A stretch of 64,000 bases of DNA from Chlorokybus atmophyticus. Its lineage: Eukaryota; Streptophyta; Chlorokybophyceae; Chlorokybales; Chlorokybaceae. The DNA lies in NCBI GenBank assembly GCA_009103225.1, contig RHPI01000671.1, positions 303,483 to 367,482 on the forward strand, read 5' to 3'. A model generated the notes under the pieces. It was not told the origin of the DNA and did no database searches. It worked only from the letters and a program-made list of their open reading frames with translations. Each line of letters begins with the position of its first letter. Position 1 is the first letter of the stretch. This document shows, piece after piece, positions 10,401-23,404 of this stretch. Both the position numbers and the translations under genes were made by a program.

Positions 10401-13400
10401 AAAAAAAGGTGAATAACTCCTTGGAAAGATAGAGGGAGGTCTTACCCTCAAGTTGACGCTTAAGTTGGATAAAGTCCTCACCCTGTGTACTTGAGCTCAG
10501 ACCACTGCCTGCGCTGACGAATGCGGTCCTGGTTGATGAAGGAAGTGATGGGGTCTCCACCCAGCTTCAAGAATATTAGGCCGGATCCGGAAGTGAAGGC
10601 AGACTCATTTAGCAACACCTGTCATGTATGGATGCCATGAGCACAGGCGGACAGCAGCAACGACTCGTCCTGTGTTGGGGTAAGCATATGCACACTGATG
10701 CTGCGAGAGCAGTTGGCAAATGAACTATGCATGCCAGTTGACCACCCTGTGCGTCCATACAGCGAACTGCAAATGTCATGGAATTGTGCTGATACGGTCA
10801 CGGCATGCATCAGCTTGTCTTTATCCGCAAATACCATGATTCAACTGCATGCTGCCTGACACAGCTATACACAACTATGATGTGTGATTGTCTGGTGCAC
10901 ACATTGGCAGCCATCAACATCTCAACAAGCCTAACAACACACGAGAAAAGACAGCATGTGTGTGTACGCTAAGCACCGAGACACTGAAGCATCAATGCAT
11001 GGGTAACACTTGGTGGACCTATAGCGTCACTCACTATGTCCACGGTAATGACAGATTTGGTTTGACTACAGTGCAACAACATACACCAGGGCCTTGGGTA
11101 AGTTGCATATGCGGTGAAAACGACTGTCGGGTGTGAGACAAAAGCAGCTGCTGATAGGTCATGCTTGGACTGCAATCACATACAATTAAGGCACGCAATC
11201 TGTTACTCTGGTGGTGATGACAACTGTACAATGTCATGTCCTGCAAGCGCTTAGGCAGGGACCAAGGCACATGCTTTGGGGTAGACTGTGCTGCCAACTC
11301 ACCTGCTTTGGTGCCACTTGTGCATCGACAAAGCTGACAGCTGGTGCAGCGTACACGCCAATTTGAGCAGACAGCAGTGACTCATTGGTGCTGGAGCTGT
11401 ACGCTAGGTCAAGCACCAGGAGCCCGCGATCCGCGGAGTCGCTGGCTCTTGTTGTTAGAATGACGACTGCCAACACCACCAGCGTGATGATGCGGATGAC
11501 CTGCGCCACAATGTTCTCCACCAGCTGCATAACAACCTAAACAGCACCAGATGTCAGCAACAAGGACCGCAAACAGTAAACTCAACAGGGCCCAGCTAAG
11601 GACAACATGTGTGTGTACATATGAACACTTGTAGCAATCTAACAGACCTTTGTTGGAGCTTCTAGGGACAGCAGCTCATCTATGTTATCCTCCTGAGAGA
11701 GAGGGTCTGTTTCCGGTTCGAGTGTGAGGTCTTCCTGGCTGAGGGAGAGCGGAAAATTGGGCTTCCTCTGGAAAGTGGGGTTGGGCGACATCGGCATAGT
11801 GGTGGTGCTGACTAAGCGCTGAAGGGCAACCTGTGCATTGACAATGCGTCAAGGTTAAAGCAATTGGCTTATCGCACCATTAAATTGCACCAAGCGCTGT
11901 CCAACTTGCCTCCATGTTACGCTTGGTCTTTCGCTTGTGAAGCAGCAACCATTGGACTAGTCTTATTGTCAGACCACTGAAGCGACCCAGCAGCAGCCCC
12001 AGCTTCATTGTCCTCGCAATCTGACCCCACGTCTGCGCACACAATGCCCACGTAAGGTACGCACAGGTGTTTCACACGTCAATCCTCTATGACATTGGGT
12101 AAACAGCGAAAACCGTTTGAGCCACTGTCATTACGCACTCAAGTTGTGGATCCACACTGTTACCTGCCGTCGTGTCTCCCAAAGGTACGACTCTTCTCCA
12201 CTCAAAGTTCGGTTATCCCGAATTGGGTCCGCCACCCAATTCAACAGTGCAAGGAACCCAAATATTGCTACGCTGTCCATGAAAAAGGTGCTCGTGAAGA
12301 GGTAGCCGAATGGCCACTGTGCATACGTATGGAAAAGGATGTCAACGACGAAGAATGCGAAGAGCACCGTGTAAACCACCTGCACAAAAGTAAGCACATC
12401 AATGTGTCACACTAGTGTCAATGCAAAGTAGGACCAATCAGGCTTGTCACCAATGTCACCTATTCAAAAAGCGCAGGATCTGACCTGCAGTGCTGCATCG
12501 CCAGAAACAGGCACCCATAGCATCTGAAAAGGTGGCATCAGGATTCCAAACACCATGGCGACGATAAGAAAGCTTTGATATGGCCAGCTGTCCATCAATC
12601 GCAACAATTAATCAGCTGGTACAATAATAGTACAGCCACTGTGTGCCAATTCTCGGCTATGTGTTAAACTCATGCACCTGAAGTAGACCAACTTTACTGC
12701 AGCAACCGACTGCGAGACACTGTCATGGACAATCACGGTGCAACTGTCATAGATGCACAGCCTCTCTTTCTTTGACATGCCGCTGTGGAGGCTTGTCAGC
12801 TTGACAGTAAAGGTTTCATGCGTTGTTGTCACGTCATCGGGCAAAATGTGAACGCTGAAGTTCTTTTGTTTCTGCAAACATGCTGCCAGTGAGCCAAGCA
12901 TGTCTCAATGCTTGATGCTAAGCCCACATGACTTGCACTGTTCACAAGTGTTAATTGCATGCTAGACATAGCACAAGACAAAGCACCTCGCCAGGTGCGA
13001 ATGTGAGGATGCCTCTTGTCGATACATAGTTACGTCCATCTCTGCGCAAGACACTGTGACGCTGCGCAAACTTGGCAATTCAACAAGAACCTGTGTCCTG
13101 TGCAGAACTCACTTGGCAGTGCCTTCCTCTGTCTCATACTGCACACTGGAGGTGCCAGTGTCAGGCCCTTCCCGGTTGACACTGATTGCACAACACAGAA
13201 GGGTCAGCCAGCCTCAAAAAGTCAGATTAAGCAGTTGAACTCAAACATTTACAGTGGGATCACTTACCATATCTGCACTGTGCCAGCATCTTCCCTCACC
13301 TAGCAGCAACCAATACATCTGTTAAAAGACGACTGCAACAACTGCTGCGCAGCAACCTGTGATGCTACTTCCCAATCACAGACTCACCCAATACGTGGGA

Positions 13401-13758
13401 GCCCCCAGACTATAGTAAGTCTCCTCACGCGGACAGAATTCCTCCTGCTGACTGCCACTGCACCAATTACAAAGATCAGTTGCACGCCATGCTAACATGC
13501 TGTGAGTTGACACCCTAAAGAGACAACAAAGAGCGATAAGCAAGAATGTAGGATGGCACTGAGACAAAGACATGAGAGAGAAGCGACTGTGGATCCTGAA
13601 ACAAGAAACATTGCTCGACTCGCCAAAGCTGCAGATGCATGCAAGCAAATCACAACAGGGCGTGACACTGACCTGGGCGCTGCTGTCTCCTCCTCCGCAA
13701 TCATGTCTATGGTTGTGTCCAATAAGGGCTTCGCCATCTGCGACGGACTGCTGAACAT
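7470..13758 (-). CDS. Large membrane protein: Calx-beta domain, six-helix channel-like core, unknown C-terminal domain
   Basis: I chained these exons (minus strand): 13758-13673, 13457-13388, a tiny unresolved exon near 13270, the Calx-beta exons (about 13180-13111 and 13045-12988), about 12870-12675, about 12588-12484, 12379-12164, 12032-11910, 11830-11648, 11536-11303, 10618-10482, 10388-10158, 10078-10048, 9967-9716, 9504-9184, 9102-9028, 8955-8356, 8277-8039, 7896-7715 and 7564-7470. The Calx-beta domain shows SVQYETEEGTAKDGRNY, GILTFAPGE and HETFTVKLTS; such folds bind calcium in exchangers and adhesion proteins. Hydrophobic helices follow: SFLIVAMVFGIL, VLFAFFVVDILFHTY, FMDSVAIFGFLALL, a basic GRFSGLTIRLVQWLLLHKR, VIRIITLVVLAVVIL, then a roughly 120-residue loop and IYIALVLVALIAIGMVLML. 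The order resembles a voltage-sensor-like unit. About 700 soluble helical residues follow that I do not recognise. The donor after 11910 is GC. True start uncertain. Confidence 0.7.
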
Positions 13759-14980
13759 GAGAACTCAGTACTCCAGTGTCAAGTGCACATAGAGACTTGA
13801 AGGGACTCCAAGTGAGCAACAACACAGTGCGTCATAGTGATATAGACAGCCAGCATAGAGGTTTAAGGCCAGCATTGAACAAGACAACGCAAATGCATGT
13901 TCAAAACTAACAGACCTCAGCTACGAGGACAACCTGGTAGCTGAGATCTGTCAGTAAACTAAAATTTCTGGTGAGGTCAGCGAGCGTACCACACCCAAGG
14001 TGAAGCATCCACCTGCGGCTTGACCAGACCGCGCACAAAATGCACTATCCAGCAAGCCGCTCAGTTGCCCAATGCGCCTCCCGGAACCTCTCGCAGTTCA
14101 ACCAATACTGCGAAAGACTAGTTGATGTCCAATCAAACAACGACCTCGGCTTGGCCCGACCAATTGGCGCCAGCTGGACCAGCTGCTCCACTGCCCAGTG
14201 GAGCAGTCGCAGCAAGCCGGTTTACCGTCGCGGTTGATGTCACTGACTTGTACGGGAGCGCATTGGCAATTCAGCGGCAGCATCAGCAACAACGCGGTGG
14301 AGTAACCAGCATGACCCTGACAGCATGCCGTCAGCAATGCCGTCACCGCCGCCTTCACCACCGCCGCTGCCACCGCCGCGCTACGCTTGCTGACGCCTGT
14401 TGCAGATATCGACGAGACCGTCGGCAACTTTTGCGTCCAATACCCGCTCCAACAATCTGATATCGAGCCGCAATCCGACATCCTCGCCAATCGGCAGAAG
14501 TCCTGATTCCCTACACCTGAATCGGGACCAGCCATACCGCTTCACAGCGCCTGCATTCAGGACTCTTCTTTTGCAGTGGAAGTCCGGTTCAGGGCCCCAA
14601 GGGTGGGTTCCGAACCCATCATTTGGGTCTGGAGCCTATGATTGTTGAAGGCTATGACAGCTGGCAGCTCGGTGAAGCGGCGACGTCGGGGTCGGCGGTG
14701 ATCACAGTGGATGGTTCTGGAGGCTATCAACGATGACTCTGTAGCTGCTTGCTGCTGCTGGCTGTGTCGCAGCTCTTACTGTGTGAACTGGTTTAGGGTT
14801 TGTTGAGGTTGCCCAGGCCAGTGCTTTACAGCAAAGCTTAGCCTGGTCAGGCCAGGCGAGGCGAAACTTTGCGCTGGGATGATGAGGAGAAGGAGGAGAC
14901 AGATGTAGTGGTTCATTGTACTTCAGGATGCAGTCAATGGTTTGCGGGATCAGATGATGTTCTGCCAAAGTGGGGCCCAG
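13759..14980. other. Intergenic region between divergent genes
   Basis: About 1.2 kb between the start assigned to the membrane-protein gene and ARL5. It contains CAG/CAA-rich, proline/alanine-coding-like stretches at 14040-14460 that could be a 5' exon of the leftward gene. I could not connect them by splicing. No RNA gene seen. Confidence 0.4.
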
Positions 14981-15974
14981 ATGGGGGGCACTTGGATTGG
15001 CCGACTTTGGGGTTTGGCCGGCCTTGGTGGCGCCAGCGAATTCAAGGCCATCATCTTGGGCCTGGACGGCGCCGGCAAGACCACTGCTCTCTACAAGCTG
15101 CACCTCGGAGAGACCGTTGTTACGCAACCCACCGTTGGATCAAATGTGGAGAGGATAAGCGTACGCAATGGCGAAGTTGTCTTTGAGGTGATGTTACAGT
15201 GACTCGTAATCGCGGTTATTTCTGTCCTGTTCAACTGGTTGGTGCTGTTGTAGTCGACATGCTGAATTCACCAAGCAGCTCAACACATGCTAAGTAGCTC
15301 ACATCTCATACTGAACACAACGCAATATGGGTAGTTTCCAGCAAGTACTGTACATTATTTGCGACTGCATGATCCAGGCATCTGCGCACAATGGTGTTGC
15401 GTGTGATAGCCATCGTTGGTCGAGTGCATTGCTCATGACACCGGATCAGTACAGGTAAGGCTGTAACAACTGAAGTAACTGCTCCGCATGCCTGACAGGT
15501 TTGGGATGTAGGCGGGCAAGAGAAGCTGCGCGCATCATGGCCAACGTACTTCCAGGGCGCACATGCAGTTATGTTGGTCGTCGACAGCACCGATCGCACA
15601 CGCATCGCTGTAGCACGAGTAAGTGAAGTGTTCTGAGTTGTGCAAATACCAGATGCTGAAGAAATGTAGTGAGTAATGGCTGCGACATGCACTAGTAATA
15701 CTGACAGTGCCTTGCTGGTGAGCAGGATGAACTGTTGAAGTTGCTCAAGCATGAAGACTTGGTGAAGCCTGTGCTGCTAGTGTATGCCAACAAGCAGGAC
15801 TTGCGCAATGCCATGACGGTGGCTGAGATAAGCGATGCCTTGTCACTGCATACTGTGACCAAGCACAGCTGGCACATACAGCCGTGCTGTGCGATCACTG
15901 GGGAGGGGTTAAAAGACGGTTTCCGATGGCTGGTGCAGCAAGTCCAGATACGAAGAATGGCCGATGGTAGATGA
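14981..15974 (+). CDS. ARL5: ARL5-type ADP-ribosylation-factor-like GTPase
   Basis: Three exons, all phase 0: 14981-15187, 15499-15618 and 15726-15974 (TGA), giving 191 residues. The small-GTPase boxes are complete: G1 GLDGAGKT, switch I PTVGSN, G3 WDVGGQE, G4 NKQD and G5 CAITGEG. The stretch [15 protein letters not shown] and the pair [13 protein letters not shown] are typical of ARL5 rather than ARF1 or ARL1. The start ATG at 14981 gives Met-Gly, so the N-terminal glycine can be myristoylated. ARL5 proteins act at the trans-Golgi, recruiting tethers for endosome-to-Golgi traffic. Glu/Asp in place of the usual Asn in G1 (GLDGAGKT versus GLDNAGKT) is common in ARLs. Confident assignment. Confidence 0.93.
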
Positions 15975-17456
15975 CAGGCTTGCAAGTGTGTGGTGTTGTA
16001 GGTTGCGGGATTGTCCAAGTAGTTACTTGTTATTGTGGTATGGGTCTGGTTATGGCGTCTGGCCTGCTAGTAGTACCTCTCCGTGCTGTGAATTGGATTG
16101 GCTGGCATGGGCTTATACCATAAAGTTGTATTAAGAGCATTGTTAGCCGAGTACTTGCTGGCCTGGTAAACACGGAGAGGTACAAAGCGTGCACTTTGCG
16201 AGTTGACAATGCCCATGTCGTATTGAGTGTGAGTAGTCATGTGATCCCCGGTCTCCCCATAATTCGCTAAGGCATCTGTTCAACTTAGTGTGGGTGAGCT
16301 TATTTGAATTTAGATCAACAATTCATAAAGGCACTCCCTCAGCGTAGACAGCTGGGCCCTCCTCATACTCGGCTACCACAATAGTGAAGTAACTTGACAT
16401 CTTGATCACTCCATTGACTTTTTGAACACCTTACAGGCTCAACAGCATGACGTTACGCTGTCATCACTCAAGTCACACATATCTCTCCAGTGATTTTTGG
16501 GCATTATTGTGCACATGAAACATGCCAACCTAGCGAAAGCTAATATAATAGAGTCGTAATTTCTGAGACCTTTTACGCTTTTCAGTATATTGTACCTCTA
16601 TAATAGAGGCTCTATTCAAGCACATTTTCAAATACACTTCGCTAGGCTTGTCCAGCTTAGCTTTCCCTTGTATTCCTCGGAGGATTACAGGGGAAGACGG
16701 AAATCTCATTGCAGGTTTGGGTGCATGTTAGGCTTGAAGTAGCACCCAAACTTGGAGCATGAAGTACACGTCCCTGCCGCAGGCTGACGTCAATGGCCGT
16801 CGGCCATTGGTCACAGCAGCACGGACAGACAAAAATCCACAACGTGAAATCGTTGGGTTCAAGTCCGGTTTCCCGGGAATTATCAAGGCCATGCAGGCAT
16901 GTTGCAGCACAAGTCCCCGATGTGACTCACCGGGCCTGGATCAGCGTCTCAGAAATTGTTTCGGCGGATGACGATACCATTTCCTGTGCCGTCCGTTTTG
17001 CGCGCGCCTGCTTGCCCGCCAACGCCCATGCCTGTGCCTCTTTTGCCGCCGCCTCCGCCCCCTCCTCCGCTGCTGTTGGAGAGGGCTGCGGCCTGTTGGT
17101 GTGGGCGTCGGTGTTGAGCTGATTGTTGCCAGCCGCGAGTGCTGAAAGGAGCAGGCAGCCCCGTGGCATGGAGGAGCAGCGTTCAGATGTATAGTACACC
17201 GTGTATAGATGGCCCATGGCAGGCGGGGCATGGGCGAGGCAGGGTGGTAGCTAGTTTGAGCAATTGAGCATTGTGTTGTGTTGTGTTGTGTTTGGAGCTG
17301 GTAGACATCTTGGTTGGACTGTGTAAGGGATTGACTGGTGTCGCGGACTGCTAGTTGGAGCTGGGCCAGCGGCTGAAGGGCGGGCTTTGGGCGTGCAAGG
17401 AGTTGGGCATCAGAGTTTGCTTACGGTTTTAGTCTTGCTGGTTGTGCTGTTGCGCG
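15975..17456. other. Intergenic region
   Basis: About 1.5 kb, moderately AT-rich. A proline/alanine-rich codon pattern lies on the minus strand at 16930-17230 (KEAQAWALAGKQARAK), but I could not build a gene from it. A TTGTG repeat sits at 17270-17290. No RNA gene supported. Confidence 0.5.
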
Positions 17457-20400
17457 ATGGCAGCTACTGGGCCTGCCGTTGAACGGCAACGCTTCGATCA
17501 GATATGCGCAGAGTTTGTGTCAAAAAGCGCCCATGTGATTGTGCATTCCAGGTAAGAAGCACGGTCATGCCGTCTTTGGCTTCAACGCAACAAGCGCAGC
17601 ATTGTTCAATCAAGCACGAGTGTAACCAGTATGCAAACAAGTGTCAATTATGATGTTTGGGCAATGTTTGCAACCCGTGTGCAAAGCTTCATAGCAGTTG
17701 GACAGCCATGTATGCATTGTATTTTTCATCAGGCTGATGTTCCAGCATTTGTTGCACTTTGCGGTATTCAGAAACACCTTCCGCATGCACTCTAGTCAGC
17801 GTCCATTGCACAGTCGCACAAATTTTACACTACAACTTGCACACGCCAAGCTGATATACAACATCGTGTAGGTCATGTATCGCGGATGTGCTGCATGCTG
17901 CCTCCTATTCCAGGCATGACTTCCAATATGTGTTCGCACAGCTGCTGTCACGGTGGTGTGCATTTTCACCGTGTGCATCTTTATTAGTCTAGTTTTACAG
18001 CACAGCATTAGTACTGAGCATCAAGTACACCACTGCAGGGTCCCGTTCCTGCCACCACCAATCTCCTCTTCACCGCGCAACAAGTCCAATCGCTGGTTCA
18101 ACCTGGAGACAAGGGAGCTTGAGACACTCAAGCCCGAGGTTGAACCGTGGCGGCGGTTTGAAGAGAAAGGCCCGCTCGTTCTAGACATCCTGTTGCAGGA
18201 CAACAGCGTCAGAGACAACAGCAAGCGAGACGGCGATGGAGACTGGGACGCGGATGATGGGCAGTTCTTGCTGGAGAGATGGGTCATTCAACAGGTGCTT
18301 GGGCGAAAGGACTGCAATGCATTGCATGAAAACCGCTTGCATGGTCGTGTTTGCTGTCAGTCTGTGTGACAAACGGCAAGTGCAAGCAAGCCCTCACTGG
18401 CCTGGTTGTTGGCATGTATTGTGCCTCTTGATTAGTCCGATGTAGAGACCATACCATCCAGGTACTTGTGGTGTGCTTTACACAGCATGGGTCGTGTACA
18501 GACGTTTACAGTACTTCATCTGCATTACAAAGCGGCTTATGTATACACATTTGCAAATACATGCATACAGTATATGCATACCTGTCGGGTACCAGTGTTT
18601 CTGCTGGAGGTTAGCAATTTGCGTCAACTGCCCAGGGGAGTGGCGCTGTGGTTTTGCTTGGTTATCTGGCTCGTTAAAGATATCATGGGAGTTGCAGGAG
18701 CGAACTCTCGGGTGCGTGGAGCAGATGGAGGTGCCAGTGGTCTACAAGCGGACCATAATCATGCTGCGCACGCTCTACGCTCTAACACGCACACTGCCCG
18801 CTCATCGCTTGTTCCGCTGCTGCAAGCGAAGCCGATCCCCAACGTTTGGCCTTTTCTACCGGATCCACTCTGCCCCAAACCCTCTCACGCCCAACATGTG
18901 TGATGGCGACAAGGTACATGAGTGAACTTTGTGATGCTCTATGGTGGTGAGAAGTACTTGAACAGGATGCGTACTATGACATGTGGCATGCATGCAATGT
19001 CATGCGGCTTTCAGTGGGTGTGTAGTCCAGGCTACATCTCGTGTGTGTACACAGGTGGGCTCTTTTGCATTCTCACCAGTGGACACCCCTGCGGGCCGCC
19101 TATGCCTGTCCGTCACGTACAGGCACACAACTGGCATTCTTGCTGTTGAGGTCAGAAAGCGGCTCGCCCTTCACATCTGTTGTGTAGTCTTGGCTGCTTA
19201 GGCTCGTGATGTGCACTCAGGCAAGTCCGGCCCCGCTTGCAGCTGTCATTACTGACTACATCGGGAGCCCAAGCCCTGACCCGATGAGGTGAGAGCTTGC
19301 GACTGCTTTCATGCCTGATCCTTATTGAAGTGCCATGTCCATATGTGTTCTTTCTTGCAGATGGCTTCCAAGTGCAATGGAAGACCAGCAGCATGGCGGC
19401 AGCTATCGCGGCCTGCGAACACACACACCACCCGTCCCGCTTCGACCCGGACAAGCTCAGCGCCGACACAGTTGGACAGATGTGCCTGGCCAGCAGCAGC
19501 AACGGCGGCCGGCCAGTGGGCCCAACCCTGCGCTAGCGGGCACGTCTGCTCCATCCCATTCCAGCATCAGTTACAGGTTGGTGGTCTTGGCATGGCTGCG
19601 AAGCCTTCATGCACAACGAGGGGAGGTTGGGTGTTCAGGTTCATTGAAGGGAATGGGACATGGTGGTGCAGCTGATGCTCACAGTCATGGTCACCAGCAA
19701 CTAACTTGATTCCTGACTTCCTGGTCTGACATGACAGCATGTCTCTCTCTTGCAGTGCTTCTCCATCTCCAAGGTCGGCCTCGCCAATGGGCAGGTTCCC
19801 CCCGCCGCTTCTGTCCTCCGGCCCCGCAGAGGCCGCTTGCATACAGCGCACAACTAGCGCTCCAGTCAGCATACCCAGGCCAATACCCGCACGCCAGATG
19901 TGGGGAGAGGGCCCGCATGCGCAGGATGGCACGTCTGGCATGACGCCCCCGCAAAACGCATCCCTGCCTCCACGCACAGGTACTACTAGGTTGTCAGCGT
20001 GATGCATGGATTCGGGAAGCTAATGCTTTGGTTGCGAGCAGGTAGTTCTCTGAAGCGCACGAGCTGGTCACCTTCACCCCCCGGCGCACAGCCCTCAACT
20101 GTTCCAGTTGGTTATTACCACGGACCATCCCCTGGAACATCGCTTCAGGACATGCCGCACAACGCCAACACACTTGTCAGAACCAACAGCCGTGACGCTG
20201 GCCAGTCTACATCATCACAGGTGCTGTAACAGCACGGGTTGCTTCCTTGGCACTTGACTCGACTTGGTAGCAACGTCATGTGTGCAAGGTTGCTGTCGCC
20301 CGCGTGTGCAACAGTGAACGCACTTTTGATGTTGACATGTTGTTCCGCAGGGGTCTACCCCACGGCTGTCATACAGCCCGCCACTGCCATTCGCATTCAC

Positions 20401-21405
20401 GCCACGCTCCTCGTCATCCTCCTTTCTCATTGAAGGCGGTGAGACAGTATCCGCAGTGTCTTCGTTGACAGCGCCACACAAGATATCTCCTCCCTTAGCG
20501 TCCACATTTCATGACCACATGCCCATCCGCCTGCCGGTCATGATGATGGCGGCAGCTGCGGATCCTGCATACGAGCCTCTGCGGCTCAGCAACCTGCCTC
20601 ATCAGAGCCAAGAACAACAGCAGCAACAACCCCTCACCCCCTCACCCCATGCGATTGTGCCTCCAGTGTCCAGTGGTGGCTCCGCGTTCAGTGAAACGCC
20701 CCGTATGCTGGTTGGTCCCTTAGACTACAAAGGTGCGTGGACGCGATACCCGGTTGACTGTGCTCCGTAATTGCATGTTGCTCAAAATTCTCAACAGTCT
20801 CTTGCACACCGGCAGAGCCCACAAGCGCGACAGAGGCTGATGATGACACGCATGACTTCCCTTTTGTGGTGGACACTGACAGCCACGACGGCAGCCAGCC
20901 CGCGACTCCAGGACAGGTAAGTTACTTATGCACACCTACATTTTTGTCCAACCTTTATTTCTTACCAGTGCGAGTCCATCTGTAGTTGTTGTGTACGCAT
21001 ACAATGCTGCAGGTCAGAACTTTTGTTACATAACGCTTGTAAACAGGTAACTACACAACAGCGAAAGCACTGATGTGGTACAGGCGTATCATCACGTTTG
21101 CATGGTTGCAGGAGGACTCGTGCACCGTTTCTGCAGACACGGCAATGGGCTCGCTGGTGCGTATGTTCAAGGCGGCCCCTCCACTACGCCCATCGCCAAC
21201 AGAGTCTCACGACTCAACAGATGCTCAGCAGTCAATGCGGCAGCCATTGCAGCATCAGCAGCTGCCACAACTATTGCTACAGCAACCAATGCAAGAGCCG
21301 CTCCGGCTCGGTGCCGTGCTGGACTCGTTGCATAAATTCAGAGCCATAAGCGCATTGCTGGAGCGCTCCCATGCTCCGCCGCCTACCACAACTGCCGCGT
21401 GTTGA
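17457..21405 (+). CDS. ATG13: Autophagy-related protein 13 (ATG13), HORMA domain
   Basis: Regulatory subunit of the ATG1 kinase complex that starts autophagosome formation. Eleven exons join in frame: 17457-17551, 18039-18294, 18698-18913, 19055-19150, 19221-19288, 19361-19576, 19756-19979, 20042-20220, 20351-20732, 20798-20916 and 21112-21405 (TGA), about 715 residues. The HORMA domain (first ~220 residues) carries the plant ATG13 landmarks: ERQRFDQICAEFVSKSAHVI, NRWFNLETRELETL, LLERWVIQ, YKRTIIMLRTLYALTRTLP and FSPVDTPAGRLCLSVTYR. The rest is disordered, rich in Ser, Pro and Gln, with plant-like short motifs including STPRLSYSPPLPF and the acidic DFPFVVDTD. Such tails bind ATG1/ATG11 and are phosphorylated by TOR in other organisms; that regulation is inferred here. 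ATG13 diverges fast, so the agreement of HORMA and tail motifs makes the call firm. Confidence 0.92.
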
Positions 21406-22993
21406 TGGTGGGGCATGTGAACTTTATGTTGCAGGGCAGACGTTGTTGGTGCTTTGATGCACAAGCATACTTGCTCTTTCCCCCTTTTGTTCAGAGAGCT
21501 GTAGAATAGATGCGGTGTAGTTTGCAGCTTGAAGTGTGCAGTGGTAGAAGTAGTTTGTACAGTTTTATGTATATAGCAGTTGCCATTCCTTTGCAATGGG
21601 GTTTGCTTGTACTTATTGGCAGGTCTTGCAGTTGATACGGTCACATCATGTTTGGTGTGCGCTGAGTTCATCCATGCTTCAATACGCATCAAGCATACCA
21701 CGCAACCATGCAAGTGATCAATCTTCAACTACATTAACGCAACTCATCAAGCAATGTAGCATGCGTGTAATGCAAATACGAGTGAGTTATGAGCTCAAAA
21801 TTTAAGGCTCGCTTTTAAGTAATGCCAACGTTTCCATACGCGTTAAGCAAGGATTATTGTACTTGGCTTGTTGTCACACCATATTTAAACTGAAAATGGC
21901 GTCGGCATTACCGTAAAAATCAGAGGACTTGCATTGCATTCAACCGGTTGATTAAAGTAGATGATGCCTTCAGATGTTAAACTCTATAAGTATATGACGA
22001 AGTCTGAAGAAAAATGAGCATCATTGAATCAATATATCTTTTTACTTTTTTTATTTTTTTTTTATTTTTTTTTTAGTATGAACATCTCATCAGTAATTAT
22101 TGTGAACATACATGATATTGTAAGACAATACCGCTAGCTGTATGTACAAACGATGTACAAGTTTCGATAACATGTTAATGTATGTTTTTTAAATAATGTG
22201 CACATGGCTCATTTGATATACGCGAGGGTCCCGCATGTAACGTGAGCGCATGCAATGTACTTTTGTTGACACATATTATTCAATGCGTCGGCAGCATGTA
22301 TTATTCATCAAGTAATCACAAAATCTTGTACATGTATAAAGCAGTAAAAAAGTGCAGAACAAGTGCACACTCACACAAATATTGTCATTGCATTAATTTG
22401 AGTGCTTCTTGTACATATATAGCAATGCATGCTGATATGTGTATTTCTCATGTATTGTACGAGTTACTGTAATGCTCAAATCCATGTGTATGCTCAATCG
22501 AACATGTATCTCAGCCCGTATAACTTAACATGTAATTGAAGTAATTTATGTGTATGAAGTTTGACAATGCAAGTGTATATATTATTTATTTTGTACGTCA
22601 TTTCTTGCTTAACGCATGTTCTATTATACGATGTGTCGGCATCTATTCTGGGCCCTCCATTGCCCTATATAAATGACGTAGTACATATGCACAATGTCAC
22701 AATGTTAATGCAATAGCCCCGTAGCGTTGCCGCAATAGCCAACCACAAATATGCATATTACATGTCACATGCAATTGATGAGGCTGTATACCAGGCATGC
22801 GTGGGCCATGCATGTATAAAACTTTATCAATAACATGTAAATGGCTACATACCGTTGATGATGCTCGCGATTGGCTGCTCTCCATGCCATGTTTGCTTGG
22901 GTGAGGTTGGGAGTCATTGCACGTTTTACCCAACACCATCCCACCATCCCATCCCATCCCATCCCATCCCATCATCATCATCATCAACATCAA

Positions 22994-23033
<40 letters not shown>

Positions 23034-23404
23034 GGTCGATCCATCAACGACACTAGTCTGCATTCCGCAGAGGCGCTCTGAACGGTCGCGTCGCAGAGTT
23101 CAATCTAATCTTATACTGTATCCGTCCCCGCATTGTCCGATAGCGACTCAGCACCCGGCCCCGGAGGAGGCTCGTTGAATGGGGCGAACTTGTTCATCAT
23201 AACGGGGCGGACCAGGTGGCCTGGTGACACACGCATCAATTCACACAAAGAACCCCCAACGTAGTACGCACTCGTTTGCTAGCTAGTTGTGACGATGGAC
23301 AGTCGTAGCAGAAGAAGTCGTCCGCTACGCAGTGTCGTTGCAGAGCAGCAGACGCAGTAGGGCTGGTTAGAAGTTGTTAGAGGGGAGCGGTTGTTGTCAA
23401 GGCA
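21406..23404. other. AT-rich intergenic region
   Basis: About 2 kb between ATG13 and AIP1. It is markedly more AT-rich than its surroundings, with T runs at 22037-22074 and many short TA-rich words. No gene or structured RNA recognised. The microsatellite near its right end is listed separately. Confidence 0.6.
22936..23033. repeat. Compound microsatellite (CCCAT)n-(CAT)n
   Basis: CCATC/CCCAT pentamers at 22936-22972 pass into CAT/CAA trinucleotides up to 23033. Confidence 0.9.

Noticed and set aside
16840-16890. tRNA-like B-box (GGGTTCAAGTCC)
   Set aside because: No matching A-box or acceptor stem could be found at the right distance, and the T-stem pairs poorly.
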